A stretch of DNA of 64,000 bases from Molossus alvarezi. Taxonomy: Eukaryota; Chordata; Mammalia; Chiroptera; Molossidae. Positions 21,315 through 33,718 of the stretch are shown here, in pieces. The DNA lies in assembly GCA_037176705.1 (NCBI GenBank), contig CM073885.1:217074290-217138289 (forward strand), in the 5' to 3' direction. Positions within the stretch are counted from its first letter, which is position 1, and every line of letters begins with the position of its first letter. Position numbers and translations under genes: made by a program. The notes under the pieces were generated by a model. The model did not search any database. It saw only the letters and a program-made list of their open reading frames with translations, and was not told the origin of the DNA.

Positions 21315-21330
21315 AACATGAATTAAAGTA

Positions 21331-22139
21331 ATCCAATGTGGCAGCTGGCAAAACTTTTTAGAATCATTTTTTGGATTTTATTATTCTTTAAATCATCCTT
21401 GGAAATTAACACATAGTACAATGTAGAGCCAGTGGTATTTGCAATTTGGTAAGTACTGACTGAATTGATTTTGAAGATTTTCACAGATGATCTAAAAATT
21501 GTTTCTTTTCAGTGAAAACATCTGGTAAGATACTGCACTTTTACTTAGCTTTCCCTTAAAAAGGTCATCTCAAAAATTAGGATACCACAAATGTACAAAT
21601 TTTAATACAGACACAATAATCTCTAGAATAGCACTGACTTGTTTTTTAATTAATGAATATATTCTGAAATGTTTTAAAGGGAATTTTGGAAATTGTTTTA
21701 AAATACGATTCAATCATTGCATTTAGGCTAAAAGAAAGAAAGGAGAGAGAAACCCTGGGCACTCATAACACAACAACAACAATATTCACAACAAAAGTAT
21801 TTATTGAGTGTTTCTGCATGCCAGTCACTGTCCTAAGTGCCAACAATGGATTACATTCTTGTTAGTATTTGTGCTAAAATTAACAGCCACCAACTATTTG
21901 ACATTATCTAATATCTAAAAAGATATGATAACTCAAGTAGCCCAAGAATGAGAAAAAATTTGTTTTACATAAAATATTCTAACTGATAAGGAACATAGGT
22001 CTCAGTATTCTCTATTACCTAGAGAGTTCTATAAATCCCTCCTGAAAGAGGCATTATTTTGGGCTAATTTGAGCACAAGAAAGGACTTAAAAAAGTTTCA
22101 GCCACTTGGTGTGTACAGAAAATATAAATATTTGCTCTA
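21331..22139. other. intergenic DNA, nothing recognised
   Basis: No exon. A weak MIR/L2-like phrase occurs at about 21795-21845 (TTTATTGAGTGTTTCTGCAT). Confidence 0.45.
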
Positions 22140-22149
22140 GTATGACAAT

Positions 22150-22330
22150 ATTTATTTTTTACCTTGTGCCAGCCCTGTTCTAAATACTTTACATGTATTA
22201 CTTTATTTACTCATGATGACAATTCAACTAGGAAAGTGACATAAGCATTATTCTCAAAATAGACAGAATGAGCTTAAATGAATTGACCAAAGTCTTAAGG
22301 ATAAAAAATAGCAACATAGCTTATTACTCC
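22150..22330 (+). mobile_element. MIR SINE fragment
   Basis: CCAGCCCTGTTCTAAATACT, then TTTACATGTATTACTTTATT and AATTGACCAAAGTC follow the mammalian-wide MIR consensus order. Confidence 0.65.
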
Positions 22331-23244
22331 CAATTGCCCACAAAGAGAAAGCAGAGGTAAATAGAGGTTTTAAAAAGCACATGGAATTAATTAAGAAAGT
22401 TGTATTTTGGTTTATTAGGAAAAAATATATATATCTCAAATTGTAAATGGGAACATGGATTGACACAAATAAGGATCAAAAGGATGTCATACTATGAGAC
22501 GTGGAGACAAGAAAGACAAGGGCCCGTGTTGGGAAAAGTGTGCATTGTTTTCACAGCTATGAGGGGTCCAGTAAAGAGAGTAGAAGAAAGGAAGCTGACT
22601 AGAGGAGAAAAACAGGTAAGAAGACTTTGAATGCTAAGTTGAGGAGTTTGCAAAAGGTATCCTTGATTAAGAGAGGGATACAATGAAAATGACTTTGACT
22701 GCTGATCATGCATTATGAAAAAAAGAATCTCACTAAATACAAGCACTAATCACACTTATTGCATTTGCTTTGTGTTATCCTCCACCAAAATTTTATCACT
22801 TTTAACAAGCAGTAAAGCATCTAGGGAGTCTTTGGTTCCATTAAACTGTAGCACTTTGACTATAAAGACCTACATGTTAGTAAAATATTGGGTTATTGTT
22901 ATACACCATTCCATTATGGTCCATTGTGATTGTGCATTCTCAGTGGAAACCTCATTAAATTTACTATTTGATCATCAGTTCTTTGATGAAATAATCTCTA
23001 AACTGTCTAAATTTAAAAAATCAGGAAAATATTTTCAGTCTAGTAACATCTTTCAACTAAACGCACTGGGAGTGATTTTCAACAAACCAGTTTCTCTATA
23101 AATATTTAAAGAAAAAAATCTATAAATTTAGACTTGTTCCTTAAAGAAAGACTTGAATGATAGTAGGCCTAATTTTTCTTTTCACTTTAAGTTTAAAACA
23201 ACTTTCAGGCTTGTGTCTGAGAAATTGCATGAAATGATGGTAAC
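22331..23244. other. intergenic DNA, nothing recognised
   Basis: The 128-residue frame at 22715-23101 is the longest here but shows no domain, no conserved motif and no splice context. I do not call a gene. Confidence 0.45.
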
Positions 23245-23264
23245 AAAGAAATTAAGGAGCTTCA

Positions 23265-24635
23265 CAATTAATATTTGACAAAGGTGGCAAGAGCATACAG
23301 TGGAGTAAGGACAGCCTCTTTAATAAATGGTGCTGGGAAAATTGGACAGCTACTTGCCAAAAAATGAAACTAGACCCTACACCAAATCAACTTACACCCT
23401 ACACCAAAATAAACTCAAAATGGATAAAAGACTTAAATGTAACTCATGAATCCATAAAAATCCTAGAGGAGACTGTGGGCAACAAAATCGCAGACATCAT
23501 ACGCAGCAGAATCTTTACTGACACATCACCTAAGGTAATAGAAACAAAGGAGAAAATGAACACATGGGACTACATCAAACTCAAAAGCTTCTGCACAGCG
23601 AAAGATACAATCATCAAAACGGAAAGGCTACCCACTGTATGGGAGAGCATAATTGCCAATGATATATCAGATAAGGGGTTAATTTCCAATACATATAGAG
23701 TGCTCATACAACTCCACAAAAGGAAGACAAAGAATCCAATTTAAAAATGGGCAGAGGAACTAAATAGACACCTCTCCAAACAGGACATACAAATGGCTAA
23801 GAGACATATGAAGAAATGTTCATCATCACTAATCATCAGAGAGATGCAAATCAAAACAACAATGAGGTATCACCTCACACCTGTCAGAATGGCTGCCATC
23901 AACAAATCATCAAACAACAAGTGTTGGCGAGGGTGTGGAGAAAAGGGGACTCTAGTACACTGCTGGTGGGAATGCAGACTGGTGCAGCCACTATGGAAAA
24001 CAATATGGTGTCACCTCAAAAAATTAAAAATTGATCTTCCATTTGACTCAGTGATCCCACTTCTAGGAATATACCCTAAGAAGCATAAAACACCAATAAG
24101 AAAGAATATATGTACCCCCATCTTTGTAGCAGCACTATTTACAATCGCTAAGATCTGGAAACAGCCCAAGTGCCCATCAGTAGACGAATGGATCAAAAAG
24201 CTGTGGTACATATACACAATGGAGTACTACACAGCGGTAAGAAAGAAAGATCTCTTATCCTTTGAGACTACATGGAGGGACCTGGAAAGTATCATCCTAA
24301 GTGAAACAAGCCAAACAGAGAAAGACAAATTTCATATGATCTCACTGATTTGTGGAATATAATGAACATAACAGTTTGAGGAATGGGGTAGTCCCAGAGA
24401 CGTGGAAGTGGGGTACAGACTGACAATCCCCTAAGGAGTGGGGAGGTGGGGGAGGGATGAACCACAGAACTTATACGCATGTATGCATGAACAGTGGACA
24501 TGGACAACAATCTGGGGAAGGGGCAGAGAGGGAAGGGGAAGGGGGGAATCAGTTGGGGAAAAAAGGAGAATCATCTGTAACAAAAATTAATCAATAAAAA
24601 ATAAAAATGAATAAATAAATAATAAAAAATAAAAA
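23265..24635 (+). mobile_element. young 5'-truncated L1
   Basis: A 1.37-kb L1 3' end with a 20-bp perfect duplication AAAGAAATTAAGGAGCTTCA (23245-23264 and 24636-24655) and an A-rich tail. It starts within ORF2 at the LIFDKGGK block, homologous to about 9029 in the larger L1. The G-rich 3' UTR (about 24440-24570) precedes the tail. Confidence 0.95.
23266..24362 (+). pseudogene. L1 ORF2 C-terminal fragment, one nonsense codon
   Basis: Frame stays open across about 365 codons of the ORF2 C-terminus ([21 protein letters not shown]..., [19 protein letters not shown] cysteine-rich block, [12 protein letters not shown], ending HMISLICGI). It is interrupted only by a single TAA just after TKNPI (23742-23744), where the larger L1 still reads lysine. 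The near-open state argues for recent insertion. Truncation means it was inactive on arrival. Confidence 0.9.
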
Positions 24636-24655
24636 AAAGAAATTAAGGAGCTTCA

Positions 24656-26200
24656 GTAAGTCTCTGTTTTCTATTGCAAAGTCTTTGTTATGATCGAGAA
24701 ATACTTTATTTTGGATAGCATGCATTCATACTTAAAGTCCAGAATTTTTAAATATTGAAACCTGGAATTTAGCACCCAATCCCGAAGAAATTTCATTCTT
24801 TGCAAAAGGACCAACAAGTACTATGTATAATCACAACAAAACTAAAAAATGTGAGAGAGAGAAAGCACATGCTATGTAAGAATAACAAAATACATGCCAT
24901 ATTTAGCTTAATGACTAAATTTAAAAAAATGGCACAATGTAAAAATATAGATCACGGGAATGTAGGCACAATCTAAGCATAGGCATGTCTTTGAAATAAA
25001 TAGGCTTTGGTACTGCACTTACCTGGTAGAAGTATATAAAAGAATTGCAAATTAATCTCTATACTTTTTTATTTCCAAATATTCAGCAATATACCATGAT
25101 ATCTGGGGAAGTGATTAGGAAACATACTTTTGGTATCGTTAACATGCTAGGACAGGGAATGCCTTGCTTATTATGTTAATATGATGCTACATACTCTGAG
25201 TAAGAACTTGAAGCTTTATTAAAATGGACTTAAGAATACATTACCATATTGTAAGAAAGAAAAACATATACATGCTTTAGTAAGATAGGAGATTTGTGTG
25301 TGATGTTGCCCAATTCCTTATTAAGTCTGTAGATGAGGTCTATTGCTTAATCATCAGCCAAGGAGAGCTCTTTTGCTCTTTGTAATAATGATGACACTGA
25401 ATTTATTTAAGATGTTTCTTGTGATGAGATCACTGGACTTCCACACCATCTCAGTTCTTCTAAAGTGCTGGAGAGCTGGTCCCACAACTTCTCTGTCGTG
25501 GGGACACATGTTTGCATGTGTCATAACTCATGCATTTACCTCTCCCTTGCCTGTAGCTGACAGTATGAAAGGAAGGGTCCAGAAGAAAGACAAGCATAAG
25601 ATGGAACTTCTCCTGGGAGTGGGTTTGACAGGTGTCTGTAGCTGCTAAAGGTTGAAAACTACTACTGTCCTATGGGATAGAGGATGCTGTAATCGCCACA
25701 ACCATGTCTTTCAAACAGGCAAACTTGGGCTCTCTCATGGCTCTATAAAGTTTTCTTGCAATTTCACTGAAAAGTCCCTCATCCTCTTTGCCTACATGTA
25801 AATCAGGCTCTATAAAGCACCAGAAAACAATACACACGAATAGATGGCCACCACTGTCAGTGCAGAGTGGCCAGTTCCACGGAGGACTCAACACTGCCCC
25901 ACAATCTTACTGTGCATTCCCTTCAGTTCACTTACTTTCCACAATGGCTTGTCCCACTTTCTCTTCTCTCTTCAATCCTATATCCTCCTGGCGCAAAGCA
26001 GATAATCTTAACTCCTACTCCACATGGGAAGTAAAAGTGTTCAGTTAGATATCCTGTTGTCAAATAAATAACTTACTCAGATACAATCTTTTACTTCTTT
26101 CAAGGAAAGAGATTTACCTCCTCCTAGACCTTTGTCCTACACAGGAAATTTTCTCCTTCACCCTTCTCAGGGTTTGATTATCCCCTCTCTCCTATAATAT
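24656..26200. other. intergenic DNA, nothing recognised
   Basis: No exon found; frames at 25343-25648 and 25670-25894 lack domains. The last few hundred bases become pyrimidine-rich toward the L2 copy. Confidence 0.45.
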
Positions 26201-26259
26201 TAATTTATCTTCTCTCTCTCTCTTCTTTCCAATTTTAAAAACAAACATTCCTCGACTCC

Positions 26260-27530
26260 ACAGCTTACTTCAGCTGTAGGCTCTCCCACCTTTCACAGCA
26301 AAACTATGTGAGTTAGCTACAATCTCCACGTTCTTACTTTCTACTTTATGCTCAACACATTCCAATCTGGTTGTAAACTCTGTTCCACTGAAGCTGTTTT
26401 CACCAAAGTTAATTATGACCTTCTTGCCATTGAGTTCCATAGACATTTTTCTGTCCCTCATACTACCGGACTCTCAGGAGTGTTTGACCCTGTAACCATT
26501 TCTTTCTCTTTAAAATTCTTCCTTAGCTTCCATCACATCATTCTGCCCTAAGATTGGCAGGTTGGTTCACTGGTTGGTTAGTGTTTCATCAGCTGTGTTT
26601 TTTCTCAGTTGTCTTTACTGGCTCCTCTTCTGCTTGACTAACTTTTAAGAGTTGGAGTCTCTGAGTTCTCTCTTGGGCCTGTTTCTGCCTCTATACTCTC
26701 TTGCTTTAAGACAATACCCACATTTGTAACTTCCGTTATGTCCTACATGCACATGGTTCCCAATCTATAAAACTAGCCAGAGCACTGTCCTAAGCATCAG
26801 ACCACGTATCCCAGACATCACTGGAGGTATAATGTGTTTAATACTAAATTTCCCTGCCTCCTAAACTGCTCTCCTTCCCCCACCCCACCAGAGCTTCCTC
26901 TCTCGATGTATGGTCTCCCTTCCGCTAGGTGGTTCATGGCAGAAACCTGGAAGACAGTCTTGATGCTTCCCTCTCCTTCACCCTTGAAATATATGGTCTG
27001 GTATTTTAGTCTTTCCAGTATATTTCTTAAAATCTTCAGTTCTCTCCCATCTCATACCCACTGCACCTTGACTAAGCCAGAGACTGACATCTAACTTCCA
27101 AAACTAGCCTCTTTACTGGTTTCCCCATAAGCTTCTGGCAACCTTTCCATTAGACTCTTCACAATGTAGTCAGAGTGATTGTTTAAAACACTGACCTGAT
27201 TCCACCCCACCCCTCTGGAAACCTCCACAGGCGTTCATTGTGCTTAGAATACATTCTCTTTCCTACTTTTTTAAACATGGCCTTCACATTCTGACTCTCC
27301 TCTGACACCCTCCATCTCTCACATCATGTGCTCCAAGCACAATGGACTGCTTGCAGCTTTCAAAGAGGCTACCCTCTCTCTTACCCCTGAATTTTTAAAC
27401 ATGCTGTCACCTCTACCTACAACATTTTTTCACAATACACACTCTTTTTCACCTATAGGTTTTTATTATAGACATAGGTCTAGATATAGGTATAAGTATA
27501 GAGATACACCAGTTAATCTTCTCTAATATA
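26260..27530 (+). mobile_element. L2 LINE remnant
   Basis: Ordered blocks of ancient L2 ORF2 sense sequence: TGTCTTTACTGGCTCCTCTT, CTTGGGCCTGTTTCTGCCTC, GGCAGAAACCTGGAAGACAG then GATGCTTCCCTCTCCTTCAC, CAGAGTGATTGTTTAAAACA and TGGAAACCTCCACAGG. The small open frames here are decayed L2. Confidence 0.75.
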
Positions 27531-27539
27531 TTTCCAGAA

Positions 27540-28332
27540 CACTTTCTAACGCCCCCCCCCACAATTGTTAATGAACATCTCACTTATAATAAAGCATTTG
27601 CAAAATGCTTTCTGACCTATGAAGAGCAATGTCAGAACCCATCATGTACTCAGGTGCTTTGCAGCCATGATAATAATACAACCACTGTCACGACTAAGCC
27701 AATACAGAAAAGGGGAAACAAGAGTACTAGACTTTACTAGACTGTCTAAAAAAAAAACATTAACGGAAGGGACGCTAATTCCATAAAGTTCTAATTCACT
27801 CATTGCACTTAGCTCTCCAGGATATCAAACCTTCTCTGACTACAGACACGTTAATCACATTAATTGCAATAAAGAATGTTTTGCTCCATCATTCCCACTG
27901 ACTCTTACTTATCAAAGCAAAGGTAAAACTTATTTACTCAGCAATAATTTAACATAACCAGGTCAGGCACTGTGCTACGCCCTGAAAGTGCTACAGAAAA
28001 TAAAGCCTGGTCCTTTATATCATCAAGGATGTCACAATTTAGAAATGGAAGAAAGAGGGCCTGAACTGGTAGTGAAAGAAAAAGAGATGAAGTAATATTT
28101 TTGAAACAAATTTATAAATAAATGAGGAAAGTAAAATTTTATAGGAGCTATGATAACAAATATTTACAGTGTACGGAGTGGAATATAAGTGAGAAAACTT
28201 GATTCCTCGTGTGACAGACTTAGAAAGAATGCAAAAATGTTGTATTTTTAAAAATCAGAAAATAATTTCATCTTTTCCAAAAGAATGAGATAGGACTGGA
28301 TTATCTCTGAGATCACATCTAGCTTCAAAATT
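27540..28332. other. intergenic DNA with weak old-repeat trace
   Basis: Around 27955-28060 (CAGGTCAGGCACTGTGCTAC to ATCAAGGATGTCACAATTTA) resembles the 3' end of an old mammalian repeat. A C-run occurs at 27552-27561. No genes seen. Confidence 0.45.
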
Positions 28333-28345
28333 CTGTGATATTATT

Positions 28346-28590
28346 ACTAGTTTTTTATCCTCACGCGAGGACATTTTTGCATTTATCTTTAGATAGAGGC
28401 GGGGGGAGCGAGGGAAGAAGAGCGAGAGAGAACATTGATGTGACAGAGACACATCAACTGGCTGCCACCCACACGATTCCAACCAGGGCTGGCAACAAAC
28501 TGCAACAAAGGTATGTGCCCTTAGCGAGAACCGAACCCAGGACTCTGGTTTGTGGGCCAACGCTCTAACCGCGGGCCACACCGGCCAGGG
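28346..28590 (-). mobile_element. Ves SINE
   Basis: Minus-strand copy with plus-strand start TTTTTTATCCTCACGCGAGG after 5 bp of unmatched DNA and end GGCCACACCGGCCAGGG. Perfect 13-bp duplication CTGTGATATTATT at 28333-28345 and 28591-28603. Confidence 0.93.
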
Positions 28591-28806
28591 CTGTGATATT
28601 ATTTTAACAATGTGTTTGGGTTTCCAACAGAAGTCTCAGAATAGAGAGGAGAGTAGAATTATTCCTCTGTAATGTACTTTGCTAGAAAAATAACACCCAC
28701 AGATTATACTCAATTATTTTATGATGATGAATTTCAACATACTAGGCAAGACTATAATATTGTCTTATTATGTATGCTTTTTTTGTTTAAAATAACATCT
28801 ATTTCA

Positions 28807-29031
28807 GCCCGGCTGGCATGGCTCGGTGGTTGACCATCGACTCATGCACCAAGAGGTCGCCAGTTTGATTCCCGGTCAGAGCACATGCCCAGATTGTGGG
28901 CCTGATCCCCAGTTAGGTGGCATGTAGGAGGTGGCCAATCAACGTTCTCTCTCATCAGTGTTTCTTTCTCTCTCTCCCTCTCCCTTCCTCTCCTTCTAAA
29001 ATCAATAAAGAAAAAAATAAATAATCAGAAC
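28807..29031 (+). mobile_element. Ves SINE (GGTTGACCATCGACTC subtype)
   Basis: Head GCCCGGCTGGCATGGCTCGG, body with GAGCACATGCCCAGATTGTG, and an A-rich tail. No clear duplication. Confidence 0.88.
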
Positions 29032-32000
29032 AACAACAAAAAATCTCTTTCGCATCTTCTTTCCTATTCAAAACTGTCACCTCCCTCTCCCTTTCCACCC
29101 CCCTTCACCACCACAGCAGTTTAATTTTTAAATATAAAAACAGAAAGATATTATTGTTTTGAAGATTTAGACACCATTAAAGCTAACCCTAGCCACATCA
29201 TATGAACACTAAATTAATATCTTAGAATATATTTATGAAGAAAAATGAAAAGATTTAATAAATGGACACTGTTGCCATTTGCCAAAATTATGTGGTTAAT
29301 ATTAGCAAAAGGAGCCCAAAAATATTGATTCCAATAACCAAGAGTGGATATTTGTGGTAATTACTGTGTCTCAGGAGTATGTACTTTAAATGTAAACTTA
29401 TTGTAATAAATATAACAGAAATGTGTACTGTGGGAGCTTATTAAAGAATCCCCAGTTTCTCTCAGGACCTCATTAACACATTTAATTTTCAGATTCTCTT
29501 TACCTTTCTCTGAAAACGTCTTTTCTATGTCCATTCCGAATATTTACTGTTATATGAATACAGTATTCCAATATATAAATACTAGCCCACGTCCATTTTT
29601 CCCCAAATTATTGCTATTTCAGACACTAACATCAGTGTTGGTGTCTCTGATTTGCATTATAAAACATTGAGACGCAGGTGGTAAGGGCATCAAAAGGACT
29701 GAAATGGCTGTGAGTGAGTATGTTACATTTTTGTTAAACTAAAACTTTAAAATGTGGCTTTAACGCATGTTTTTCAATCACCAAATGCATCAATAATAAC
29801 TTGGGCCTCTGCTTATGATACCATGTATAATGCACCATGCTACTAGTTTCCCTCTTTCCATTTACTATTTAGTTTATGAGTCAGTTATTGGATTTTGAAG
29901 GGTTTTATAAAGGGCTGCTAATAAAAATTGATTGCAAAGTACTCTGAGAAACTTTCATAATAAATTACCACTCTGGAGAGCAAAACAGTGTTTTTACTCC
30001 ATGTTCTTTCATAATGTTTCCCAGTAGATTACATACTCCAGAAAGAGCATACATGTAGCACAGAGTAAATTCCTGAATTTAAAAAATGTAGTTTAAGAGT
30101 GCTGTTCCTTATTTTTCTTAAAAATCTAGTGTTCGACTTGAAACATTAGTGCAATGGCAGCTATCAAGAGCAATGTGACTATTGGTAATCATTCTAATTA
30201 ACTTAAATCACTGAAAGTTTCCAAATAATTATTAATACACAGTGGAAAATCTGATTTTTAATTTAAAACAGACTAAAACTATGCTAAGTAATTTAAATAT
30301 AAAATTAAAACTCCTACTGATTTCTGGAAGTTTGGCCTGCATAATTATTCAAGAGTGAAGTTTTATATTATTTTCATGAAAATTTATTGACCATTGTAAT
30401 ATACATGATTACATAATTAATTGGTTCCTCCACATGTTAATCAATCTTAATTAATAGCTTTTTTTTAGGCAAATGTAATTTTTGTACGTCTTTAGATACT
30501 AACAGAAAAAACTAATTAAACCTTCTGATAGGTTAAGAAAAACTATTTGAAACAATTTTCCTGAGAAACCAACATTTAATAGCTATAGAGCTAATTTAGG
30601 TTTTAGAAAAATCAAACTCCAATTATGTTTATTTAACTGGAAACCATAATCAAATCCTATAACTCCTTTGTATCTTACTTTCTCTATTGAGAGACAATGA
30701 TAAATTACAACTTCCTTCAAGTCACAGTTAAACAGTGAGGTTAATTGAGAGAAATTAGCTACATAAAACAGAAACCATCTTTTCTGCTCTTCATTTTAAG
30801 TCATGAGCTCTTCAATCCATGAATTCTGCACCCAGCATCAGACAACAGCTGTCTTCCAATCATTGTTCAGATTTTTGGTCCAGAACCTATTGCCCTGATT
30901 TATATACTATGTTCCAACCAATATCTGACCTTTCCATTACTGATGACATTTTGTCATTCTTCCATTTACAATCTAACTTTGCTTTTCTGCCCTATATTTT
31001 ACTCTTCTTCCCAGGTTATGCAATTATGACCTTGGCCATTGCTCTGGCTGGGACATGATTTTTATTCTATGTTGCTTCATCTTTCCCTGAGTAATGCATT
31101 TAGCCCAACTTCCTGTGGGTGGCGCTCTTGCCCACATCTCCCCAGCTTCAAAGCAGGATCTAAGGGCTACTTCTGTGTCTGCCAGTGGTGCCTTGCAGGA
31201 ACAGCTTTACTCACAGGTGAAGTCCATAATACGGTGTGGTTTGAAGGGTATCAGACCTGCCAGCCAAAAACTCCACTGGCAGCCTACCTGAATTTCCAGC
31301 CAACAATCATTAGTGCTGCTCCTTAAAATAACTTTGTTATTTTGAATTTGAATGCTCCTAGCCTCTACTCCTACCTTTCCCTATTGAAATAATTGTTTTT
31401 CTACATGATTATTGAGAACTCAGTGTTTCTTAAGATTTCAACAATTGTGTTATAGTAGAACAGATCCTGCTTGGTAAGCAAGATTTTTGTTTCTTGTAAT
31501 CAGTTTATTACCTTTTATTCTACTTAGTATTTAGAAAGAACAAAAGTATTTAAAAAGTTTGCCTCATCACTAAGGACAAGAGATTGTGTGCACAGAAGAG
31601 AAGACGAGTCCAGGGATGATGGTAACAAGAAGTGATAGAAACTGACTAAAATGATAAAACTCCAAGCAGACAAGAAGGAAACAGTATCTAGCCTGGTCCT
31701 CACCAGGTGATTCTACTTCCTAAAATCTAGGATGTTCTCACTTTTTGTTTAACTGGGAAGGTTTTTTCTTACAAATGCCTTCTGAGCACGAGTAGATTTT
31801 AAGGTTAGGCTTTTGTTTCCTGGGGAAAAAAAGAACACATTAATTAGTAAATGGCTCATCAAAGATATATTTAATTAATTAATTAAGATAGTCACAGCAG
31901 CACAGCACTTTCTGGAACAAACACTGACCTAGCCGTGTTGATTTGGGGTAGGGCGGGATGAGGTGAATCAAAGGAGAGAACCTGGTCCAGGTGAGGTTAC

Positions 32001-32974
32001 CTTTTGTGGTCTGTGAGTAAGAGCAGCCAGGGCTAAACATGGCAATATGGTATGATTGGGGTGTTGGGAATAAATCACCAATATGACTGAGAGATGCAGT
32101 CATAAAGGGGGAGCAGAGGAGACCAAACGGAGATCTTAACTAGTTTTACCATCTTGCCCAGGGTTACAGTTAAATTGTTCTGAAAATGTGTGCTTCTTGC
32201 AGAAGGAGAGAGGAACTATGCAAAGATACACACAGGATGCCTTCTAAAGAGATAGTACCTGCTCCCAGGCTCACCTCTAACATTTACATAGCCTGGAGCC
32301 CACTCTCTCTTCTCCTCTCATCCTGATGCACACACCCATGTGGACACCCTGGCCCAAAGGTTTAATCTGGACTGACTCCCACTCAGGCCAGGTCCATACA
32401 CCCTCAGTGTGGAGGCTTTGTTAACAGGGAATTCTGGAATCCCAGGTACCCAAGGCAGTTATGACGGTGGCCATTGACTCCAGTCCAGGTAGACGTGCAC
32501 TACTGACCACTTAACTCCTCAAATTGGAAGAGTCAGTGAAAGAAAGGAGGATACACTTAAAAATATGGGTTCAAACTTCATCCTCTTCTTTCCTACCCAC
32601 CACAAGGAAGCAGACTGATAGTGAGTAGGTCTTAAGTACCGAAGAACAGTTCATAAAATAACCCATGTCCCATGATGTGATTAAGAACGTTTGTCAACCT
32701 TACTAGGATACAACCACATTGTTTCTCATATGCATTTGGTTTGTTTGTTTGTTTGTTTGTTTGTTTATTTCCTTGAAAAGGGGAAGAAAAATAAAAGATC
32801 AAATGGACTAGAATCAGTCTCTCAAGAATGACAAAATACCTTGTCATCTCACTATTCAAATTGGAAGGCATTTCTAGCTGTTTTAGAATTATGACACTAC
32901 ACCAGAAGATGCCCAACGTTGTATTTCCACTGGTGACCTTACTTTGGTGCTGTATACAGACACACAATTTTTAT
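29032..32974. other. intergenic DNA, mostly unique-looking
   Basis: Nearly 4 kb with no Ves SINE and no L1. It is AT-rich with many TTAATTA-type motifs around 30000-30650. Frames at 30819-31326 show no domain. A (GTTT)n repeat lies at 32737-32768. Low repeat load could mean constrained regulatory DNA, but this is only a guess. Confidence 0.4.
32737..32768 (+). repeat. (TTTG)n simple repeat
   Basis: About eight GTTT units between GCATTTGG and ATTTCCTTG. Confidence 0.9.
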
Positions 32975-32988
32975 TCAAAGTGATTTTC

Positions 32989-33246
32989 TTTCTTTTCTTT
33001 TTTTTTAATCCTCACCCAAAGACATTTTTGCATTCATCTTCAGACAGAGAGGGAAGGAGAGAGGGAGGGAGGAAGAGAGAGAAACATCAATGTGAAAGAG
33101 ACACATTGACTGGTTGCCACCCACACAACCTTAACCGGGGCCAGGGAAATACTGCAATCGAGGTACGGGCCCTTAGCAGGAACAGAACCCCAGACTCTCT
33201 GGTCTGTGGGTTGATGCTCCAACCGCTGAGCCAAACCAGCTAGAGC
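32989..33246 (-). mobile_element. Ves SINE
   Basis: Minus-strand SINE with plus-strand TTAATCCTCACCCAAAGACA at the tail side and GCTGAGCCAAACCAGCTAGA at the head side. Perfect 14-bp duplication TCAAAGTGATTTTC at 32975-32988 and 33247-33260. Confidence 0.94.
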
Positions 33247-33419
33247 TCAAAGTGATTTTCAATTCAAGACATATGAGACTTCATTAACACCACGTAGAAA
33301 AACAGGGAACCTCTCAGTAATGAGACTCCATTGTAATTAAGTATACAAATATGGGTAAAAATTCTGATTTATTTGGAAGAAAGGTCAAATGTGTTAACTT
33401 CTGCTCTCTGGATCATAGG

Positions 33420-33600
33420 AGAATAATTGAGTTTACAGCTTACAGATCATATTTCATTTTACAGGTGAGGAAACTGAAATCCAAGTTTAGAAATCTAGAT
33501 AGTATCTTGTATAGCATGTGCTTATACATATTTGTTAAATGACCCAAGATCAGAGATAGTTACAGAGCCCAGGTTAGAAGCCCAAAGGACTCCTAATTCC
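33420..33600 (+). mobile_element. MIR-like SINE fragment
   Basis: CATTTTACAGGTGAGGAAAC, TGAAATCCAAGTTTAG and AATGACCCAAGATCAGAG match the order of the MIR/MIR3 core. Confidence 0.6.
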
Positions 33601-33705
33601 TGGTCAGCTGTTTTGCAGTATTCGTCTTTGCATATCCCTACCCATATTCAGCATGCATTTAGACATACTCATAGTCATGTAAGTCCAAAATCCAATATGT
33701 AAAGC

Positions 33706-33718
33706 GGGGGGGGGGGGG
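33706..33718 (+). repeat. 13-base poly(G) run
   Basis: Uninterrupted G run after AAAGC. The surroundings are unremarkable. Confidence 0.9.

Noticed and set aside
22715..23101. A 128-codon plus-strand frame
   Set aside because: AT-rich, no domain, no nearby promoter or splice context; chance open frame.
30819..31326. Possible processed pseudogene
   Set aside because: Three overlapping frames attracted attention, but none matches a protein I recognise and there is no A-tail or target duplication.
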